A stretch of DNA of 64,000 bases from Anaerobutyricum hallii DSM 3353 (lineage in GTDB: Bacteria; Bacillota; Clostridia; Lachnospirales; Lachnospiraceae), in assembly GCF_000173975.1 (NCBI RefSeq), contig NZ_ACEP01000047.1, positions 1 to 64,000 of the forward strand, read 5' to 3'. Under the pieces are notes generated by a model. The model was given only the letters and a program-made list of their open reading frames with translations. It was not told where the DNA came from and made no database searches. A program made the translations under genes and the position numbers. Below are positions 17,679 through 27,401 of this stretch, piece after piece (within the stretch, counting starts at the first letter, position 1; each line of letters opens with the position of its first letter).

Positions 17679-18710
17679 TTAAATAACAAATCTACTTATC
17701 ATTGTGATTAGAAACCCTCCTACAAGTCCTCCAATATGCGCTGCATTATCTATGCCTGTAGAAAAGAATCCATACGATAATGCTGAAGCAACCATGAAAA
17801 TCATTCCCGTCAAACCAATCTCCTCTACACGATGTCTTTTTTTCTGAATTATATCAGAAATAATACAATATAAAAGACCTCCCATAACACCAAATATTGC
17901 TCCCGATGCTCCTGCACTTACAGTATTCGGATTATTTCCGAGCGTAAATATAATAGATGTTCCTGCGCCAATCAGGCCTGCTCCAATATATATGAGTAAA
18001 TATGATAGTTTTCCTGTGATTCTCTCTAAGCGGCATCCAATGACTAATAAAATCAACATATTTTGTAAAAGATGATCTGCTCCAAAATGAAGAAACATTG
18101 AGGTAAATAGTCGATAGTACTGATGCTTTTCCACAACATCCATCCAATCTATCGCTCCATGTGCCGCCATAAATTCTGCATCTGTAGTATTACCCAAAAA
18201 ACTCAAGATCATAAATACCACTACATTAGCAAGCACAAGTATTGTATTGACTGGCGTTAGCATACGTCGAAGTTCTGTTCTTTCTTCAGTTATTTTCTGC
18301 TGCAAAAATTTCTGTGAAAAAGGTTCTAAAGAACTTTCTAGTCCACAATATTGGGACTTTTGATATTCATAAATATACAGTTGTCCTGCTTTTATATCAA
18401 AAAACCATATATCCGGATATTTTTCCGCTTCTTTTCTTTCTTCAAAATCTGGTTCTCCCTTATTAAGTATTAATAGCAAGTGTTCCACTTTTTTCTGATA
18501 CTTTAGCATAATCTGGCGTTCTATATCGAGCATTTCTTCTTCTCTTTGTTTCAATCCAATTCGCGGCTGCCCTGGAAGAAGTGGCGGAACAACTTCAAGT
18601 AATGAGAGCTTATCGCCTGTATCTTTCCCCCACAAAATCTTTGAATCATACTTTATTTTCTGAAACCCCTGATGGAATAAAAATTCCTGTAATGCTTCTA
18701 CAAATTCCAT
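17679..18710 (-). CDS. Rhomboid-family intramembrane serine protease
   Basis: A 343-residue protein with a ~150-residue soluble N-terminal domain and a C-terminal rhomboid domain of about six or seven helices. Motifs are LFTSMFLHFGADHLLQNMLI, the catalytic GASGAIFG Ser and the partner His in NAAHIGGLVGG. Rhomboids cleave within or near membrane helices. It is last in the Tad-pilus operon, directly after the FHA gene (64 bp gap), so a membrane component of that system is a possible substrate (inference). The stop codon lies in the AATTAAAT tail beside hairpin copy 3. Confidence 0.88.
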   Translation of the reverse strand: MEFVEALQEFLFHQGFQKIKYDSKILWGKDTGDKLSLLEVVPPLLPGQPRIGLKQREEEMLDIERQIMLKYQKKVEHLLLILNKGEPDFEERKEAEKYPDIWFFDIKAGQLYIYEYQKSQYCGLESSLEPFSQKFLQQKITEERTELRRMLTPVNTILVLANVVVFMILSFLGNTTDAEFMAAHGAIDWMDVVEKHQYYRLFTSMFLHFGADHLLQNMLILLVIGCRLERITGKLSYLLIYIGAGLIGAGTSIIFTLGNNPNTVSAGASGAIFGVMGGLLYCIISDIIQKKRHRVEEIGLTGMIFMVASALSYGFFSTGIDNAAHIGGLVGGFLITMISRFVI

Positions 18711-18773
18711 AAAAACTTCTCTTTTACCTTTCTTTATCTTATGTTCTCCATTATAGCGAGGCTGCCTGGATTG

Positions 18774-20528
18774 TCAAATATCCTGTATCAGAAATTCATA
18801 TTCTTTTTTTGCAAAACGTATGACTGCACCATCTTCTAATTGTTCCTGATTTCCTCTTTTTATCTTTTTCCCATTAAGCCATGTACCATTTGTCGAACCC
18901 ATATCTCGAAGAATATATCCCTGTCCGTCTCCCTCATAAATATCTTCTAAAATAACTGCGTGTTCTCTGCTTACTGTTTTATCCTGTATATGAAGATGAT
19001 TTACACCCTCTGCACTTCCGATATAAAAAGGACAATTTTTTATTACATAGATAATTCCTAATTCCATATCCCGTAACATCGGATGACATATTTTACCATC
19101 TTCTTTTTCTGATTCGTTACCATAATTTAAAATGGTTGTTCCTTCTGTTCCTGATTCCCAATCTCCTTCTGCTTCCCAATCAACTTCTGTTTTTATCATT
19201 TGCGGTCTGTTCTGTAATTCTTTTTCCTGAATAAACTTATCGGATATTGAGCTTCCCTGCTCGCCTCTTTTTCGGTGTCTCACTTTATTTTGCTTGTTTA
19301 TGTTGTCTTTTATACTATTCATACTATTGCTTTTATTTTTTTGTTTTATTTTTCGTACTGTCTGTGCACTCCATATGAATCCACACGCAAACACTATAAT
19401 TAATAGCATTCCGCCTACGGAATATTGAAATAACTGTCTTGTAAAACCGCTTCTCATTCCGTAGAATACAAAGATTCCTTCCAATATTACTGCCAGAAAT
19501 GTGCATATTACAGAAATTATTTTTAAACCATTGTACACAATGAGATAGTTATTTTCATTACTTTGACTTTTACTTCTATTATTTAAGTCTTTATTTTTCT
19601 GGTTTCTATTACTTTGATTTTTATTTTTTTCATCTCTATTTCTCTCATTTCTCTGAACTTCCCGTCTGCTATTTCTTCTGCCATTTTTTATTCCTATCTG
19701 AAAATCTCCTGTTTTTTGTTTCCTGTTATTTGGACTTTCTATTTTTTGTTTTTCCAGTTCTAATTCTTCCTTAAAAAACTCCTCATAGGAAATACTTTCA
19801 TTATTACTCCTTCTATCCTGTTTTATTTTACTGCTGTCTCTCACTTTTGCACTTGTTTTATCGACTTCCTCTATATCATAATATTCTTTTTGTCTTTTTG
19901 TTTGGATATATGTCTCTAATAATTCCTTTGAAAAACCCAGTTTCCTTACTTTATTATAAAATCGATACATAAATTGAACTGCATCTGTATCTTCATAATC
20001 AATCTGTGGGAGCATCCATGCAAATAAAGCTTCCATTCTCTTTTGTAAATCCTCGTTTTTATTTTGGAGTTCTCTATCTTGCAGATTCGATTTTATCTCT
20101 GACTCTAAAGAAGTCTGCGGAAAATAGATCCATTGAATCTCTCCCTTACTATCTTCATAAATATATTCCGGACGAAGCTCTATACAATTCAGATCAAGCA
20201 TATAGTCTTCTATTTCCTGAATCATGTTTCTCATATTCTGCAAAATTTTTTCACATTCCTTTTGAGAAAAAGCTCGTTCTTTTCCTTGCCGTTTTAATGG
20301 CCGTTTACCAGTAATATCAAACAAAAGGCTTTTCTCTTCATCTTTTTCTCTAAGCTGTGCCGATACTAGCGTTTTTAACTCGTTCCTTTTCAGAACTTCA
20401 TATTCCACAGACAAATAATAATCCCATGATTCATTTTCCGCATACACGACTGACTCATCATATGCAGGTGTCCTATATTCAATCTGCTTTAGCAAATATG
20501 TATGTGTACCCTCTTTTATAACCTCCAC
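18774..20528 (-). CDS. DUF6382-like membrane protein with FHA domain
   Basis: 584 residues. The N-terminal ~200 residues (YLLKQIEYRTPAYDESVVYA, then IQEIEDYMLDLNCIELRPEY) resemble the DUF6382 domain often paired with FHA. A charged, Asn/Lys/Arg-rich linker, two membrane helices (~335-385), a second charged linker and a C-terminal FHA domain follow, with all key FHA motifs: GSAEG, SREHAVI and GSTNGTWLNG. FHA domains bind phosphothreonine, so it may link a Ser/Thr kinase to the Tad pilus apparatus (inference; no kinase is in the window). GTG start, GGGGAGGAT upstream. Confidence 0.85.
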   Translation of the reverse strand: MEVIKEGTHTYLLKQIEYRTPAYDESVVYAENESWDYYLSVEYEVLKRNELKTLVSAQLREKDEEKSLLFDITGKRPLKRQGKERAFSQKECEKILQNMRNMIQEIEDYMLDLNCIELRPEYIYEDSKGEIQWIYFPQTSLESEIKSNLQDRELQNKNEDLQKRMEALFAWMLPQIDYEDTDAVQFMYRFYNKVRKLGFSKELLETYIQTKRQKEYYDIEEVDKTSAKVRDSSKIKQDRRSNNESISYEEFFKEELELEKQKIESPNNRKQKTGDFQIGIKNGRRNSRREVQRNERNRDEKNKNQSNRNQKNKDLNNRSKSQSNENNYLIVYNGLKIISVICTFLAVILEGIFVFYGMRSGFTRQLFQYSVGGMLLIIVFACGFIWSAQTVRKIKQKNKSNSMNSIKDNINKQNKVRHRKRGEQGSSISDKFIQEKELQNRPQMIKTEVDWEAEGDWESGTEGTTILNYGNESEKEDGKICHPMLRDMELGIIYVIKNCPFYIGSAEGVNHLHIQDKTVSREHAVILEDIYEGDGQGYILRDMGSTNGTWLNGKKIKRGNQEQLEDGAVIRFAKKEYEFLIQDI

Positions 20529-20570
20529 AATCTATCCTCCCCACAACAGCAACACAATCCTATTATCAGA

Positions 20571-21074
20571 TTACCGCGAATTCCCGCTTAATTTCCTAAG
20601 AAGTTCTTCCTCATTAGTTATATCGGCTTTTTCTTCACATTTAAAAATCCATCCTTTTATCCCTGTATATTTTCGCCCTCCCAAAAGAGGATTTCCAAGT
20701 CGTACTGATGCCTGAACGAGAACTTTATCTCCTGAGATAGAAACTTTATAGGAATCTAACGAAGCAATATTTAATCTGGTTGCAATTCTTTTTTGCAGCC
20801 TCAACCTTGTTTTGCTTATGAGCTGTCCCCTTCTATTCTTCTGAAGAAAGTTCTTATTCCTCAGAAGAAGCTGCTGCGATTTATATGTTCCATCTGCCAA
20901 CTTCCCGTCTGTTTTCCATACATCTGCCGCTTCATCCGCCAAACGCATTGTTTCACTCTTAACTACTGACATATCAATCAAAAACAGTCCAAAAAAGAAT
21001 TCTGCGACTACGATAATTAAAATAATCGGTACAACCACGGAAGCTTCTACCGTCATCATTCCTTTATTTCCCAT
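20571..21074 (-). CDS. TadE-like pseudopilin
   Basis: 167 residues. The N-terminus MGNKGMMTVEASVVVPIILI has the short leader, Glu and long hydrophobic helix of TadE/TadF pseudopilins, processed at the membrane by a prepilin peptidase. The rest is a basic extracytoplasmic region ending in EELLRKLSGNSR. ATG at 21074 preceded by GGGAGGT. It begins 8 bp after the stop of the previous TadE-like gene. Confidence 0.85.
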   Translation of the reverse strand: MGNKGMMTVEASVVVPIILIIVVAEFFFGLFLIDMSVVKSETMRLADEAADVWKTDGKLADGTYKSQQLLLRNKNFLQKNRRGQLISKTRLRLQKRIATRLNIASLDSYKVSISGDKVLVQASVRLGNPLLGGRKYTGIKGWIFKCEEKADITNEEELLRKLSGNSR

Positions 21075-21081
21075 ATACAAT

Positions 21082-22050
21082 CTACCTCCCAGAAGCACAG
21101 CGGGAACATGGGCGCAGTCTACCCACATCTTTTAATCTTACCGCTTTTATCGTTCTTTTTAATCCGCTACATCCTAAAGTCGAATGGTAACAATCACCAT
21201 ATGCAGTCACAAATATTGCGGATAAAGAAGACCCTTTATGAATACACTTTTCACATGCTGCATATTTTGAGGAATGAACTATGTCCTGTATTGCTGCATT
21301 CCCCGTAATCTTTAGGCAAATGTGCGAGCAAGATGCATTTTTATGGTATACCACTCCATTTTCTGCAACATAAACAATACTATTATCTCCAGCCGCATCA
21401 TAATCTCTTCGATGTTTTACATAGCCGGAAAATACTCTTCTTTTTACAGCAGTATCCTTCTGAAATCGAATAGGACGAAAAAAAGGAACTGATAATTTCA
21501 ATGTATAAATAGCTTTAACCTGTACCTCTTCTTCAGATGAAAAAGCAGATTGTACTGAAATTCCTTTCCTGCCTCCCTCTACTAAACTGTCACAAAGAGA
21601 CTTTGCATCATAAATATCAAAAAATACACTGCTCGCATTTCTTATACTTTGTCTGCCATTTGTTCTGTCACTTTTATGGATTCCATTATCCTCCTTCACC
21701 TGATTTGACTTCTGATCATCTTCCTCTGGTACTAAAGAAAACATTTGCTGCTTTGCACATATCTTTGCAGTCTGTGATACCGCATAATGTACTTCCGTCT
21801 CTACTAAGATCATCTGTGCTAATCCTATAAAGCAAGCCACGGCACATAAAAATATCGGAAATACCAATGACGCTTCCACAGTTACAGATGCCCGACAAGA
21901 ACCAAAGCAGGATGCTCTTTTTCTCTTATGAAAGATCCATCTTATAACCCGTGCCTGGAGAGACAATTTTTTTCCTGAATCTTTTTCCGAACATTGAACA
22001 TTACACATTTCCTGAAAGGGGTCAGGTCTTAGGTATTTTAAAGAGAGCAC
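21082..22050 (-). CDS. TadE-like protein with Cys-rich C-terminal motifs
   Basis: 322 residues. A basic leader of ~53 residues precedes SCRASVTVEASLVFPIFLCA, the TadE-type pseudopilin signature. After a beta-rich middle the C-terminal third has two related cysteine/histidine modules: VYHKNASCSHICLKI ... CEKCI and CYHSTLGCSGLKRTI ... PCSRC. Such paired modules may bind metal, but this is inference. GTG start with AGGAGGTG upstream. It is much longer than ordinary TadE proteins. Confidence 0.8.
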   Translation of the reverse strand: MLSLKYLRPDPFQEMCNVQCSEKDSGKKLSLQARVIRWIFHKRKRASCFGSCRASVTVEASLVFPIFLCAVACFIGLAQMILVETEVHYAVSQTAKICAKQQMFSLVPEEDDQKSNQVKEDNGIHKSDRTNGRQSIRNASSVFFDIYDAKSLCDSLVEGGRKGISVQSAFSSEEEVQVKAIYTLKLSVPFFRPIRFQKDTAVKRRVFSGYVKHRRDYDAAGDNSIVYVAENGVVYHKNASCSHICLKITGNAAIQDIVHSSKYAACEKCIHKGSSLSAIFVTAYGDCYHSTLGCSGLKRTIKAVRLKDVGRLRPCSRCASGR

Positions 22051-22126
22051 CCTGCTTCACCTCCTCCCGCAGAGCGTATTTTAAACACACTCTATCGACA
22101 TTCTTTCTCTATCTTTATTAAAAATA

Positions 22127-23749
22127 TCAATAACTACATTGTTTCACAAAGTTTAGTTTCACACCTCCGGCCGCAAGACTTCCTTTCCAGCTATAAGAAA
22201 ACAGACAATTCTCCATCAAAAATCCTGGCTCTTTAGAAGCTATATTCTCCTGCATAATATCCATCATGCGATAACACACTGTTCGAGAATTTCCTTTTGT
22301 TAGAAGAAACAGCTTCAAATAATCTTTATAAGATATATTTTTCTTTCCTTTTTTTACAATCTGCTTATTTCTTAACTGCTCTGCCATTGTTTTTAACGTA
22401 AGATTCCACGTTGTCTTATCTTTTATCAACGGAACTTCGCCACCAGAAAATAATGTGTGTAATTCCAGAAGGGATTCTCCGTAACTTATTGCCATTCTTA
22501 TAAGTACCTGTACTGCTTTCATTGTCTGCGGCATTCCCATAACCCCAGTTATAGCCGATGCCATCGTATTTATCTGCATTTTCATCTGAGTATCTTTTCC
22601 TGTAAATATATAATTATTTATAAAGCGTAATAGCAGAATATAATTTGCTACTCTTTTTAGATTATCTATATCTGAATTCTTTCCGCTAATAAGATATTCC
22701 ACCTCATACAGAAGTGCATTGTCCTTTTTATCACTACTTCCATAAAAAGAAAAACAGTCTTCTATATAAGAAATAATATATCTGTCCTTTGTCCACAATG
22801 TACCTCTTCCATCCATAGAAATATCCACAGAAAGTAATGACTTTATCCCCTTTAAGCTTGAAAAGGATAGTTCATCCATCTTATCCAGCAACCTTTGCTC
22901 ATTATCAAAAGAACTGCTTTTCACTCTTTTTGACGGAAGATTCGTTCCTGGAATACTCTGTCTTGAAAGATTCTCCGGATGCTCAGCGGCATAAAATAAT
23001 ATACCTGTTCTCATCAAAAGCTGTAATGTTTCCTTAATCTCCTTCCAGTTACTACGTTCCTTTAATGTTTCCTCACTCACAGGTTCTATTTCGTCTGATG
23101 CTGCTTTTTCGTCTGATTTCATATCCTCCACATTATCTGTATTTTTATCTACATCTCCTTTTAAGTCTGATTCCGTATCCTTTTTATTTGCTTCTTCTTT
23201 TGTTTCTTGATTCACTTCTTCATCCTGTTCCTTTTTTATATCCGTTTCTGCGCTATCTACTTCTTCCTGGCATTCCTTTCTTTCTCCGTCATTTTTCTTT
23301 GTATTTCTTATAATATCTTCCAATACTTTTGCTATTTCCTTTTCCTCACGATATTTCATCCACTCCCGGATCTCGTGTTTCAGATACAACCCATCTTCAT
23401 CCACTGCCGTCTTCTCTCCTGTAACTTCTAAAGAATCGCAATATATATCAAAAAACGAATTACCAGAAAAATATTGATTGATAAATTCTTTTCCATCAGT
23501 CACGATGTAATCTTTTTGTCGCGGATCAAGAAAAAACAAATGATAATTTTTAAAAAGTTCTCTATCATAGTTGGCCATAATACTTTCTCCTGCACCTTTT
23601 ACTGCATCTTCCCCAAGACTACTGGCACTGTAACTGATTACGCCCTCTACAATAAAAAGGAAACTCATCATCAACACCAAAAACAGAAGCGACAAAAAGA
23701 TTGTAATCTGTCCTCTTTCATCAAAATATTTATCGTATTGAACCTGCAT
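22127..23749 (-). CDS. DUF5702-like Tad-locus protein
   Basis: About 540 residues. The start ERGQITIFLSLLFLVLMMSF is a TadG/DUF5702-type hydrophobic anchor found in Tad loci, followed by SLGEDAVKGAGESIMANYDR and a large extracytoplasmic region. Residues ~170-240 form a very acidic Glu/Lys/Asp-rich stretch. I chose the ATG at 23749, which overlaps the Flp pilin gene by 20 bp; a GTG at 23785 is also in frame, and neither has a strong ribosome binding site, suggesting coupling to the pilin gene. Its role is probably in pilus assembly or anchoring. Confidence 0.78.
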   Translation of the reverse strand: MQVQYDKYFDERGQITIFLSLLFLVLMMSFLFIVEGVISYSASSLGEDAVKGAGESIMANYDRELFKNYHLFFLDPRQKDYIVTDGKEFINQYFSGNSFFDIYCDSLEVTGEKTAVDEDGLYLKHEIREWMKYREEKEIAKVLEDIIRNTKKNDGERKECQEEVDSAETDIKKEQDEEVNQETKEEANKKDTESDLKGDVDKNTDNVEDMKSDEKAASDEIEPVSEETLKERSNWKEIKETLQLLMRTGILFYAAEHPENLSRQSIPGTNLPSKRVKSSSFDNEQRLLDKMDELSFSSLKGIKSLLSVDISMDGRGTLWTKDRYIISYIEDCFSFYGSSDKKDNALLYEVEYLISGKNSDIDNLKRVANYILLLRFINNYIFTGKDTQMKMQINTMASAITGVMGMPQTMKAVQVLIRMAISYGESLLELHTLFSGGEVPLIKDKTTWNLTLKTMAEQLRNKQIVKKGKKNISYKDYLKLFLLTKGNSRTVCYRMMDIMQENIASKEPGFLMENCLFSYSWKGSLAAGGVKLNFVKQCSY

Positions 23750-23957
23750 TTTTCTGTATTGTGGAGAAAATGGATGCCACCACACCTTTAATATTCGTCT
23801 GGAAAATAATCACTAATCCAATAAGGACTACGATAATTAAGATAACCTCAACAACCCCCATTCCATCCTGTGATAACAAAATAGATTGTAACCGATTCTT
23901 TTTATATACTATATTGTTCTGATGCATCTGCTCCTTTTTTCTTTTTATAAATGCCAT
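23730..23957 (-). CDS. flp: Flp/type IVb pilin
   Basis: 75 residues. A basic leader ends at QDGMGVVEVILIIVVLIGLV, the Flp-family processing site (G before the hydrophobic helix with Glu at +5 of the mature form), and the helix runs to IKGVVASIFSTI. This is likely the major fibre subunit of the Tad pilus. AAAGGAGGG lies 8 bp before the ATG. Confidence 0.9.
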   Translation of the reverse strand: MAFIKRKKEQMHQNNIVYKKNRLQSILLSQDGMGVVEVILIIVVLIGLVIIFQTNIKGVVASIFSTIQKNAGSIR

Positions 23958-23999
23958 ATCAATTCCCTCCTTTTATTCAGCAAAGTACACCCATATCCT

Positions 24000-24086
24000 A
24001 GATTATGTTTGAAAAATGCTTTCTGCAAAATCTTCTATAAATCAAGTTATGCAGATTACAGGAATGATTTTTCAAACACACTCTAA
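24000..24086. repeat. Family A repeat, short complete copy
   Basis: It runs from TAGATTATGTTTGAAAAATG to ATTTTTCAAACACACTCTA. The ends pair, and the internal GCTTTCTGCAAAAT and GCAGATTACAGGAATG match other copies. It separates tadC from the pilin gene within the operon and could form a processing or attenuation hairpin. Confidence 0.8.
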
Positions 24087-24101
24087 TAACATCTTCTAAA
24101 A

Positions 24102-25439
24102 TCAAAATCCCTGAAAGCGAGTCAGTGCCGGGTACATCACCAATAACATTACCTGACACAATAATAAAATCATTGGAAAAAGTAATCTTGTTGAAGCCTC
24201 CTCTCCCTCTTTTTTTGCTCTGTCTATCCGCTTATGAAACGCCTCTCTTTCTTCTGCTTCCATTAACATTGCTGCTTCCTTGCTGCCTTTCGTAAAGCTC
24301 TGAATCAAGATAAGCGAAAGCTTCTGATAACTGTCTGTCCTAAACTGCATTCCCCAGTCCTGACATGCCTCTCTCTGGCTTACACCATTACTCATCTGCT
24401 GTTCCATCCGCATCATTTTTTCAAAAGCATATTTTTTAGAATCATCCAATTCTCTCTGCTTTTGATAGTTCTGGCTAATTCTTTTCACCGCAGAAAAAAA
24501 GGATAGTCCCGCTCCCATATATAGAGTAAGAAGATGAACAATAACCGGGAAGTCCCGCTCTGCCTGCTCCTGGCACTTTTTCCCTTCTTCTTGCAATTTT
24601 AAATAATTATGTAGCGGGATAAAAATACATACAGTGACAAATAAAATCAATATGCCTGATATTCCTCCTTGATTTTCCTGTCTTTTTGTAATTTCAATAT
24701 CTTTATAGACAGACGGTATTTTAATATCACGACTATATCTATTCTCCTGCTCCTCCTTCTTTAAATATTGCTGTATCTTATAAAACACATTTGTTTGAGA
24801 TATATTTTTCTTCGGAACAATCCCGATCTCATACTTTTTACTTTTCCGATATTCCCCGTACCGTGCTGTTACCACAATATATGTTTTATATGTTTCTCCT
24901 CGCTTTAGCTTTGCTTGTTCTTCTTCATTTATCGAACCGTCCAGACGAATATATCCATCTTCTGCAAGTTCGTATGTAATCTCAAAAGGATATCCGTCTA
25001 CTGTATCCGGCAGGTTCAGCGGGGTCTGCATCTGCTTCAATGACGTATTATTTTTCATCATTATCTTTTTTAACTTTTTAAAGAACTGTATATACACTTT
25101 CGACTCTTCTTCTGCCGATAATTTCTGTTCATCAAGTTTATAAGTTATCTCCTTTTTCTTGTCATCCTTTTTTAAAGATAACTGCACTTCTTTTGATCCT
25201 TGACCAAATAAATTTCGACTCAGTAAAATATCATCTTGCAAAAAGGCTGCTCTTATAATCAAAAAAGCCAAAAAAACTGCTCCTACTATGATTTCTATTA
25301 ATATAATCTTCTTCTGCTTTTTTAAAAACTGCTCCTTCCTTTGTCTGATCTGTTCTTCTGATTCCGTATACTGGCTCTTTAAATCGCTGATTATCCGGCT
25401 CTCTATCTTTTGTTTCCATGAAACAAAAATGTTATTCAA
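24102..25439 (-). CDS. tadC: TadC-like type II secretion F-domain protein
   Basis: 445 residues. A cytoplasmic basic start and a membrane helix (~47-65) are followed by a ~180-residue extracytoplasmic region unusual for TadC, another helix (~260-280) and a T2SSF domain (HLLTLYMGAGLSFFSAVKRI, then DRAKKEGEEASTRLLFPMIL) ending in a membrane helix. TadB and TadC form the inner-membrane platform for pilus assembly. TTG start with CAGGAGGTG upstream, 19 bp after the restored end of tadB. Confidence 0.85.
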   Translation of the reverse strand: MNNIFVSWKQKIESRIISDLKSQYTESEEQIRQRKEQFLKKQKKIILIEIIVGAVFLAFLIIRAAFLQDDILLSRNLFGQGSKEVQLSLKKDDKKKEITYKLDEQKLSAEEESKVYIQFFKKLKKIMMKNNTSLKQMQTPLNLPDTVDGYPFEITYELAEDGYIRLDGSINEEEQAKLKRGETYKTYIVVTARYGEYRKSKKYEIGIVPKKNISQTNVFYKIQQYLKKEEQENRYSRDIKIPSVYKDIEITKRQENQGGISGILILFVTVCIFIPLHNYLKLQEEGKKCQEQAERDFPVIVHLLTLYMGAGLSFFSAVKRISQNYQKQRELDDSKKYAFEKMMRMEQQMSNGVSQREACQDWGMQFRTDSYQKLSLILIQSFTKGSKEAAMLMEAEEREAFHKRIDRAKKEGEEASTRLLFPMILLLCQVMLLVMYPALTRFQGF

Positions 25440-25457
25440 AAGTTATACACCTCCTGT

Positions 25458-25630
25458 TTAAAACCGAATATTCATAATTTTCTCCGACCAGAAAAAACAA
25501 AAAACAGTAATCCCAATCATACCTGACATAACGAGATGGCCTAAAATAGTGTTGTAAAAACACGCTACATATTCAGGATTGGCCAGGCGCAAATATAGTA
25601 AAATAAAGAATGGCATTGATAACATAATGT
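25458..25630 (-). other. Out-of-frame 3' tail of tadB
   Basis: Adding one base at the A6 run (25630-25635 on the plus strand) lets tadB continue as KNIMLSMPFFILLYLRLANP and on to a hydrophobic helix and KIMNIRF with TAA at 25458. This is the expected end of a T2SSF protein and stops 19 bp before tadC. Confidence 0.8.
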
Positions 25631-26176
25631 TTTTTCAAATAACTTTCCACTTAAAAGAACTCTTATCTCTTCCTCCGTATCCATCTTATATTTCAAATGC
25701 TGCATCGTCCTTTTTAAAATCTCTACCATATTTCCCCCGGTACTACGCACAATCTCTATCACGACCGCAAACTGCTTTGCCTCTTCTAGTCCTGTACTCT
25801 CTGCAAACTCCATAAAGAGTTGTTCTAAAGCAATATGCAGATCTAATCCCTGTATGATTCTTCTCATCTGCCTTAACATTGGATTATTCTGGTCTTGATA
25901 CAGCTCTTCTAATTCTTTTAGTGCAATCCTGCAGGAATTATTCAAAGAATACCCTGCCTGCAATGAAGTCATCATTGATTGCAGCAGATTCTGAAATCCC
26001 TTCTCATATAAATGTTTTTCTTTCTCCCTTTTCTTTCTTTTTAGAACATTAAAACACGGAAATAATAATATTTGTTCTAAAAGCAGCCAACGTATATCTC
26101 CATAACATAAAATATTCAGTAAAATAAGACCTGCTTCCACAATCAAAAAGGAACTAACCCTCTCTCTTCTCTTCAC
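25565..26176 (-). CDS. tadB: TadB-like T2SSF protein, frameshifted near the C-terminus
   Basis: As read, 203 residues: two N-terminal hydrophobic segments, then a T2SSF domain (FQNLLQSMMTSLQAGYSLNN, IVRSTGGNMVEILKRT, VLLSGKLFEK). After FEK the frame reads TLCYQCHSLFYYICAW and stops, losing the last membrane helices. A one-base change in the A6 run at 25630-25635 restores about 50 normal residues. This could be a sequencing error, a real mutation, or slippage that makes two products. GTG start inside the end of cpaF (23-bp overlap). Confidence 0.82.
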   Translation of the reverse strand: MKRRERVSSFLIVEAGLILLNILCYGDIRWLLLEQILLFPCFNVLKRKKREKEKHLYEKGFQNLLQSMMTSLQAGYSLNNSCRIALKELEELYQDQNNPMLRQMRRIIQGLDLHIALEQLFMEFAESTGLEEAKQFAVVIEIVRSTGGNMVEILKRTMQHLKYKMDTEEEIRVLLSGKLFEKTLCYQCHSLFYYICAWPILNM

Positions 26177-27401
26177 AAAACAGTCTCACCGCCTCACAAT
26201 AGTTTTCATACTGCCCATAGCTCTTAAGCTTTTCCGTATGAAAAAGTTTCCCTGTCATTTCCAAACTTTCTGTCTGTCCTGCTTTATATTGAAATAGGGT
26301 ACGAATATCATACTCTGCTCTACTGTAATCCTTAATTTCGCATATCTCTAATATCTTTCTTTTTCCTGTAGTAAGTCTCCCTAAATGAATGAGGATGTCT
26401 ACTGAAGAAGCAATCAGTCCCTGTATTGCTGCAAGAGGCATATCCATTCCCATTAAAACCATCGTTTCTAAACGTCTTAGCGCATCTCGACATGAATTGG
26501 CATGTATCGAAGATACAGACCCACTATGCCCAGTTGATAATGCCTGAAGCATCGACATGGCTTCTGCCCCACGCACTTCTCCTACGATAATTCGATCCGG
26601 CCGCATTCGCAAAGATGCCTTAATCAAGTCCTGCATAGTAATCTCATTCTCTCCCTCCATGTTTGCATTCCTCGTTTCTAGTCGAACAAGATTCTCTACA
26701 TGAAAAAGCTGGAGTTCTGCTGAATCCTCTATCGTAATCACTCTTTCCCTCTTCCCTATATATTCTGCAAGTGCATTCAAAAGAGAGGATTTACCTGAGT
26801 TTGTCGCTCCACTAATAAGAATATTGTATCTGCTCTTTACCAGGGCGGACAGTATACCTGTAAGTTTCTCTGGAAACTCTTCAAATGCTAAAAGCTTCTC
26901 TATCGTCATGCCTCCTTTTAGAAACTTACGAATTGTGATAACCGGCCCTTCCAGTGATACTGGCGGCAATACAATATGTACCCTCGAACCGTCTGGAAGT
27001 CTGCTGTCCACAATAGGACAAGCCTCGTTCACCATTCGGTTTGTTGGTGCCACAATCTGCTCTATCAAGCGGTATACATCGCCCTCTTCTGAAAAGTGTT
27101 CTTCTATTCTTCTAATCTTTCCGTTCTGCTCTACAAAAATACGCGAGGCTCCAATTACCATAATCTCACTTATACTGCTGTCACCCAAATATTTTTCAAG
27201 AACATCAAATCCTCTTATCGAATAAAACATCTGTCTTCTTAGTTCTTCTTTCTCAGAAAGTGTCCCATATCCGCCATGACTTGAACGTAAGATTGCCTTA
27301 TCAATCTCACGATATACATCTTTATCGCTGACATATGATGTTCTTCCATCCATCTGGTGTAAAATCTGTTCTCTCAGCTCTCTCTTTCCAGGCAGTTCCA
27401 T
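26154..27401 (-). CDS. cpaF: CpaF/TadA-type secretion ATPase
   Basis: 415 residues, the usual length for the hexameric ATPase that powers Tad pilus assembly. Motifs: LGDSSISEIMVIG, PIVDSRLPDGSRVHIVLPPV, Walker A SGATNSGKSSLLNALA, Walker B-type RPDRIIVGEVRGAEAMSMLQ, and ALSTGHSGSVSSIHANS. ATG with AGGGAGGAT upstream; its first ~80 bp overlap the end of the CpaE-like gene in another frame. Confidence 0.95.
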   Translation of the reverse strand: MELPGKRELREQILHQMDGRTSYVSDKDVYREIDKAILRSSHGGYGTLSEKEELRRQMFYSIRGFDVLEKYLGDSSISEIMVIGASRIFVEQNGKIRRIEEHFSEEGDVYRLIEQIVAPTNRMVNEACPIVDSRLPDGSRVHIVLPPVSLEGPVITIRKFLKGGMTIEKLLAFEEFPEKLTGILSALVKSRYNILISGATNSGKSSLLNALAEYIGKRERVITIEDSAELQLFHVENLVRLETRNANMEGENEITMQDLIKASLRMRPDRIIVGEVRGAEAMSMLQALSTGHSGSVSSIHANSCRDALRRLETMVLMGMDMPLAAIQGLIASSVDILIHLGRLTTGKRKILEICEIKDYSRAEYDIRTLFQYKAGQTESLEMTGKLFHTEKLKSYGQYENYCEAVRLFCEEKREG

